This document shows, in pieces, positions 5,729-8,617 of a stretch of 8,617 nt of DNA. Position 1 is the stretch's first letter, and the number at the start of each line of letters is the position of its first letter. Position numbers and translations under genes: made by a program. The notes under the pieces are model-generated. The model worked only from the letters and a program-made list of their open reading frames with translations, ran no database searches and was not told the DNA's origin. The stretch comes from Paracoccaceae bacterium (GTDB lineage Bacteria; Pseudomonadota; Alphaproteobacteria; Rhodobacterales; Rhodobacteraceae): contig CABZJG010000074.1 in NCBI GenBank assembly GCA_902525995.1, forward strand, positions 1 to 8,617, given 5' to 3'.

Positions 5729-5760
5729 GCGTGCCGTTACCCGGTGCGTCCGCTCAGAGG
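5722..5760 (+). promoter_or_regulatory. Hairpin of the candidate leuA attenuator
   Basis: CCTCTGAGCG (5722-5731) pairs perfectly with CGCTCAGAGG (5751-5760) around a 19-base loop. The 5' arm contains the last Leu codon and the stop codon of the leader peptide; the 3' arm begins a purine-rich GAGGAGG (5757-5763). No U run follows, so this alone is not an intrinsic terminator. An outer stem can also form: CTAAGC (5714-5719) with GCTTAG (5780-5785), extended by TCTC/GAGA after one bulged base. The outer 5' arm covers Leu codons, so a stalled ribosome would disrupt it. Confidence 0.6.
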
Positions 5761-5810
5761 AGGCAAATATCGCACCCACGCTTAGAGAGAGACGACAAAG
5801 AGATCAAACC

Positions 5811-7379
5811 ATGACACAAAAAGACACCAAAGACCGCGTTGTAATTTTCGACACGACACTGCGCGACGGCGAGCAAAGCCCCGGCGCGACCATGACCCAT
5901 GACGAAAAGCTAGAAATTGCCGAGCTGTTGGATGAAATGGGCGTTGATATTATCGAGGCTGGTTTTCCAATTGCATCCGAGGGTGACTTCAATGCTGTTT
6001 CGGAAATCGCCGAGCGTAGCAAAAACGCGGTTATATGCGGTTTGGCGCGGGCAAATTTTGGCGATATCGACCGCTGCTGGGATGCGGTGAAACATGCCAA
6101 GAAACCCCGTATTCATACCTTTATTGGCACATCGCCCCTGCATCGGGCGATCCCCAATCTAGATATGGACCAGATGGCCGAGCGCATTCACGATACCGTC
6201 ACCCATGCCCGCAACCTTTGCGATAATGTGCAATGGTCCCCGATGGATGCCACCCGCACCGAAACCGATTATTTGTGCCGGGTTGTGGAAATTGCAATTA
6301 AAGCCGGCGCATCAACCATCAATATTCCTGATACGGTAGGGTATACAGCACCTGCCGAATCCGCTGATCTTATCCGGATACTGATTGAACGGGTGCCCGG
6401 GGCGGATGAGGTGATATTTGCCACCCATTGCCACAATGATCTGGGCATGGCGACCGCCAATGCTCTTGCTGCGGTGGATGGCGGCGCACGGCAAATTGAG
6501 TGCACCATAAATGGTCTCGGCGAAAGAGCTGGCAACACGGCTTTGGAAGAAGTGGTGATGGCGCTTAAAGTGCGCGGCGATATCATGCCCTATTATACCG
6601 ATATCGATACGGCCAAGATCATGAATATCTCACGCCGCGTGGCGGCGGTTTCTGGGTTTGCCGTACAGTTCAACAAAGCGATTGTCGGCAAAAATGCCTT
6701 TGCCCATGAAAGCGGCATCCATCAGGATGGGATGCTAAAAAATGCGGAAACCTTTGAAATCATGCGCCCGGAAGATGTTGGACTTGCTGCAACAAATTTG
6801 GTGATGGGCAAACATTCGGGCCGCGCGGCGCTGCGCTCAAAGCTGGAAGATTTGGGCTATAAGCTGGCAGATAACCAGCTCAAAGATGTGTTTGTGCGCT
6901 TCAAGGAACTCGCGGACCGCAAAAAAGAGGTTTATGACGACGACCTAATCGCGCTGATGCAAGCCGGCGAGGATGCCGAAAATGATCACCTGACGCTGAA
7001 ATCCCTGCGGGTTGTTTGCGGCACGGACTGTCCGCAAGAAGCGCATATGACTTTGGTGATTGGCGGCAAAGACCTATCGACAACCGCCACCGGCGACGGC
7101 CCTGTGGATGCGACGTTTAATGCGGTCAAATCACTTTACAGCCATCAAGCGCATTTGCAGCTCTATCAGGTGCATGCGGTGACCGAGGGAACAGACGCGC
7201 AGGCCACAGTTTCAGTGCGGATGGAACAAGATGGCAATATTGCCACGGGTCAATCGGCAGATACGGATACCGTGGTGGCTAGTGCTAAAGCTTATATAAA
7301 TGCTTTGAACCGTCTGTTTATTCGCCGCGGGCGCACGGGGGAAGACAAGAAGGAAATCACCTACAGAGATGTATCCTGA
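5811..7379 (+). CDS. leuA: 2-isopropylmalate synthase
   Basis: LeuA condenses acetyl-CoA with 2-oxoisovalerate to 2-isopropylmalate, the first committed step of leucine synthesis, and is feedback-inhibited by leucine. The 522-residue protein has the full domain set. The HMGL-like TIM barrel (about 10-280) carries FDTTLRDGEQSPG (13-25) with Arg18 and metal ligand Asp19, and THCHND (205-210) with metal-binding His206 and His208. GLGERAGNT (235-243) and FAHESGIHQDG (297-307) follow. The C-terminal leucine-binding regulatory domain (about 390-505) includes GDGPVDATFNAV (428-439). The ATG at 5811 is the only reasonable start in its frame after the TAA at 5715; only a weak AAAGAG (5797-5802) serves as Shine-Dalgarno. 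Stand-alone leuA is common in this group. Regulation probably runs through the leader peptide and hairpin upstream. Confidence 0.97.
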   Translation: MTQKDTKDRVVIFDTTLRDGEQSPGATMTHDEKLEIAELLDEMGVDIIEAGFPIASEGDFNAVSEIAERSKNAVICGLARANFGDIDRCWDAVKHAKKPRIHTFIGTSPLHRAIPNLDMDQMAERIHDTVTHARNLCDNVQWSPMDATRTETDYLCRVVEIAIKAGASTINIPDTVGYTAPAESADLIRILIERVPGADEVIFATHCHNDLGMATANALAAVDGGARQIECTINGLGERAGNTALEEVVMALKVRGDIMPYYTDIDTAKIMNISRRVAAVSGFAVQFNKAIVGKNAFAHESGIHQDGMLKNAETFEIMRPEDVGLAATNLVMGKHSGRAALRSKLEDLGYKLADNQLKDVFVRFKELADRKKEVYDDDLIALMQAGEDAENDHLTLKSLRVVCGTDCPQEAHMTLVIGGKDLSTTATGDGPVDATFNAVKSLYSHQAHLQLYQVHAVTEGTDAQATVSVRMEQDGNIATGQSADTDTVVASAKAYINALNRLFIRRGRTGEDKKEITYRDVS

Positions 7380-7395
7380 CCCATATCTTATGTGA

Positions 7396-7440
7396 CCATC
7401 AGGCCTGTTAGAAGCGGCCTGATGGCGCTGATGGATTTTT
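7396..7440 (+). terminator. Likely terminator of leuA
   Basis: CCATCAGGCC (7396-7405) pairs perfectly with GGCCTGATGG (7416-7425) around a 10-base loop. ATTTTT (7435-7440) comes nine bases after this stem. A second copy of the 3' arm, CTGATGG (7428-7434), can instead pair with CCATCAG (7396-7402) and then sits directly against the T run. Either fold would end the leuA transcript, which stops at 7379. Confidence 0.65.
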
Positions 7441-7500
7441 GACCAATTGCTTGCAGCGCGTACTTTGACCTTCTAAGCCAAAAACGACCTTTATGTCGGT

Positions 7501-7530
7501 TTAACGCGCGTAGTTTTTTCCAAATCTAAT
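7501..7530 (+). promoter_or_regulatory. Candidate promoter giving a leaderless EamA transcript
   Basis: TTAACG (7501-7506, four of six) and TCTAAT (7525-7530, five of six) are spaced by 18 bases. The ATG at 7538 lies seven bases after the -10 box, the same distance as at the leuA leader, and no Shine-Dalgarno precedes it. Confidence 0.4.
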
Positions 7531-7537
7531 ACTACTT

Positions 7538-8503
7538 ATGACTGGACCACTTATTGAGTTCGGCGTCATGGTTTACACTGCAGCACATGAAAAACAAAAG
7601 TACTTACCGCCAAGCGTGTCAGGCAATTTGCAATGCATGGCAGCTGTCGGCATCTTTGCCTTTGGATTTCCAGCCGCTGAGCAGCTTTTAGAAACCTGGG
7701 GTATTATTTCACTGATCACCATTAGAAATGGATTGGCTTTGGCTTTGCTGATTGGCCTTTTGGCAAGAGCGCAAGGTCTAAATACCCTGCGCCACTTGCC
7801 TTGGGTGCAAGGGTTTTGGGTGGGGGCTATCGGTTTTGGTATCGGGTCATTGCTTTTGCTGGTCACGCAATATCTGACCAATGCGGTCACCGCGGCTCTG
7901 GCCGCTGCCACGATGCCTATTTTTGCAGTCGTTCTAGAAGTTATTTTAGATAAAAGGCAATTAACCAAAAGGTTTCTTGTCGCAGTTGCGCTGGTTTTAT
8001 GCGGCGGATTTGTAGCCACCAATGCAGAATTAGGCGATCTACGGTTTGGCTGGGGGTTGCTTGTCGGATTGTTGGCGACGTCGTTTTTTGCTTGGGGGTC
8101 GCGGGCAACGGTGAAACATTTTCCCGACCTGACACCGCTTGCGCGTACCACTGTCACCACGGGTGGAATGTTCGGTTTTTGCGCCGTCGTATTTGGCGCA
8201 GCCCTTGCCTTCAACATGCCGGCAACCCATGTTCCAGCGCCTGTAGCTTTCGAGATTATCCTGCTGTTGATTTATGCTTGGGGTGCGTTGGCGATCTCAC
8301 AACTTTTATGGATAAAAGGTGTTGGTCAAATCGGCATTGCCGTGGCCTCTTTCCATCTTAATGCAACGCCTTTTTATGTGATGTTGATTTTGCTGATGTT
8401 TGGCCAGGATTGGAATTGGGTACAGGCGGTAGGCGCTTGTATTCTTGCTCTTGGAGTGATCATTGCCCAAAGCAAGCAGGCCGCTGAGAGCTCTATGAAT
8501 TAG
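7538..8503 (+). CDS. EamA-family (DMT superfamily) transporter
   Basis: This is an integral inner-membrane protein of 321 residues with two EamA repeats, about 31-161 and 170-311, giving roughly ten transmembrane helices. Clear hydrophobic segments include GLALALLIGLLA (65-76), WVGAIGFGIGSLLLLVTQYL (94-113), FLVAVALVLCGGFVAT (146-161), ILLLIYAWGALAISQLLW (241-258) and the last helix AVGACILALGVIIAQ (297-311). The end of the first repeat shows the typical AALAAATMPIFAVVLE (119-134). Family members export amino acids, nucleotide precursors or drugs; the substrate is not predictable here. The first 30 residues precede the domain, and a second ATG at 7568 would remove ten of them. The 7538 start is favoured because a -10 box lies at the right distance for a leaderless mRNA. 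The leuA terminator separates it from leuA, so it is probably transcribed alone. Confidence 0.9.
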   Translation: MTGPLIEFGVMVYTAAHEKQKYLPPSVSGNLQCMAAVGIFAFGFPAAEQLLETWGIISLITIRNGLALALLIGLLARAQGLNTLRHLPWVQGFWVGAIGFGIGSLLLLVTQYLTNAVTAALAAATMPIFAVVLEVILDKRQLTKRFLVAVALVLCGGFVATNAELGDLRFGWGLLVGLLATSFFAWGSRATVKHFPDLTPLARTTVTTGGMFGFCAVVFGAALAFNMPATHVPAPVAFEIILLLIYAWGALAISQLLWIKGVGQIGIAVASFHLNATPFYVMLILLMFGQDWNWVQAVGACILALGVIIAQSKQAAESSMN

Positions 8504-8617
8504 ACGTCCATGTGTTGGTTTAAAGCGCCAAACACTCAACGGTAGTATAGCGCAGCGCAATTTGAGGCCCTGTGTTTTTCCAATGCCGGGCTTTTTGGTA
8601 TCAGCGCCTATCTTTCG
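8504..8617. other. Right-edge stretch without a recognised gene
   Basis: No gene can be assigned in these 114 bases. GTGTTGG (8512-8518) with CCAAACAC (8528-8535) makes a stem with one bulge, possibly a weak end signal for the transporter, but no T run follows. A minus-strand frame is open from the window edge through 8306, mostly antisense to the transporter; I do not recognise it. Confidence 0.4.

Noticed and set aside
7456..7512. GCGCGTA direct repeat at 7456-7462 and 7506-7512 before the EamA gene
   Set aside because: Seven bases repeated once at 50-base spacing is within chance expectation, and neither copy has a clear promoter relation on its own.
7573..8217. 214-codon minus-strand open frame opposite the EamA transporter
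   Set aside because: It mirrors the codons of the transporter, whose membrane segments and EamA repeats are clear. The translation is low-complexity and rich in Ser, Thr, Asn, Pro and Lys, with no domain.
1..8617. CRISPR array, insertion sequence, tRNA or prophage signature
   Set aside because: No regularly spaced repeats, transposase motifs, terminal repeats, cloverleaf sequences or phage genes were seen; all the long genes belong to common chromosomal families.

Overview
The window is ordinary chromosomal DNA of an alphaproteobacterium, most likely a marine Rhodobacterales (Roseobacter-type) with moderate GC content. I base this on the infA-maf-rng (short RNase E/G) gene order, the ybbA/ybbP pair divergent from tesA, and the protein sequences themselves. 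No mobile element, CRISPR array, tRNA or rRNA was seen.

Layout, left to right. (1) Minus strand, 1-801: an ABC transporter of the YbbA/YbbP type. The permease is cut by the window edge and seems to carry a two-base frameshift near its start; the ATPase is complete. (2) Plus strand, 800-1486: a secreted GDSL esterase (TesA) whose ATG interlocks with the ATPase ATG in the sequence CATG, followed by a strong intrinsic terminator. (3) Minus strand, 1530-1736: a cold-shock protein with a structured leader. (4) Minus strand, 1989-3404: a group II PLP-dependent decarboxylase. (5) Plus strand, 3707-5524: the tightly packed operon infA-maf-rng, with yacG, its usual last gene, missing. (6) Plus strand, 5525-7440: the leucine biosynthesis gene leuA. 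It is preceded by a candidate attenuator: a promoter that would start transcription at the ATG of a 28-residue leader peptide ending in a cluster of leucine codons, overlapped by a 10-bp hairpin. (7) Plus strand, 7538-8503: a ten-helix EamA-type transporter, possibly translated from a leaderless mRNA.

The genes mostly act independently: envelope lipid/ester handling and transport (1, 2), cold response (3), amine formation (4), translation, nucleotide hygiene and RNA processing (5), leucine synthesis (6) and metabolite export (7).

The most interesting signal is the leuA leader. I do not see a wholly new multi-gene system. The other points of interest are regulatory: a long inverted repeat touching the leuA promoter, a dyad over the infA promoter, a hairpin before the csp ribosome-binding site, and a startless reading frame running into the decarboxylase gene.
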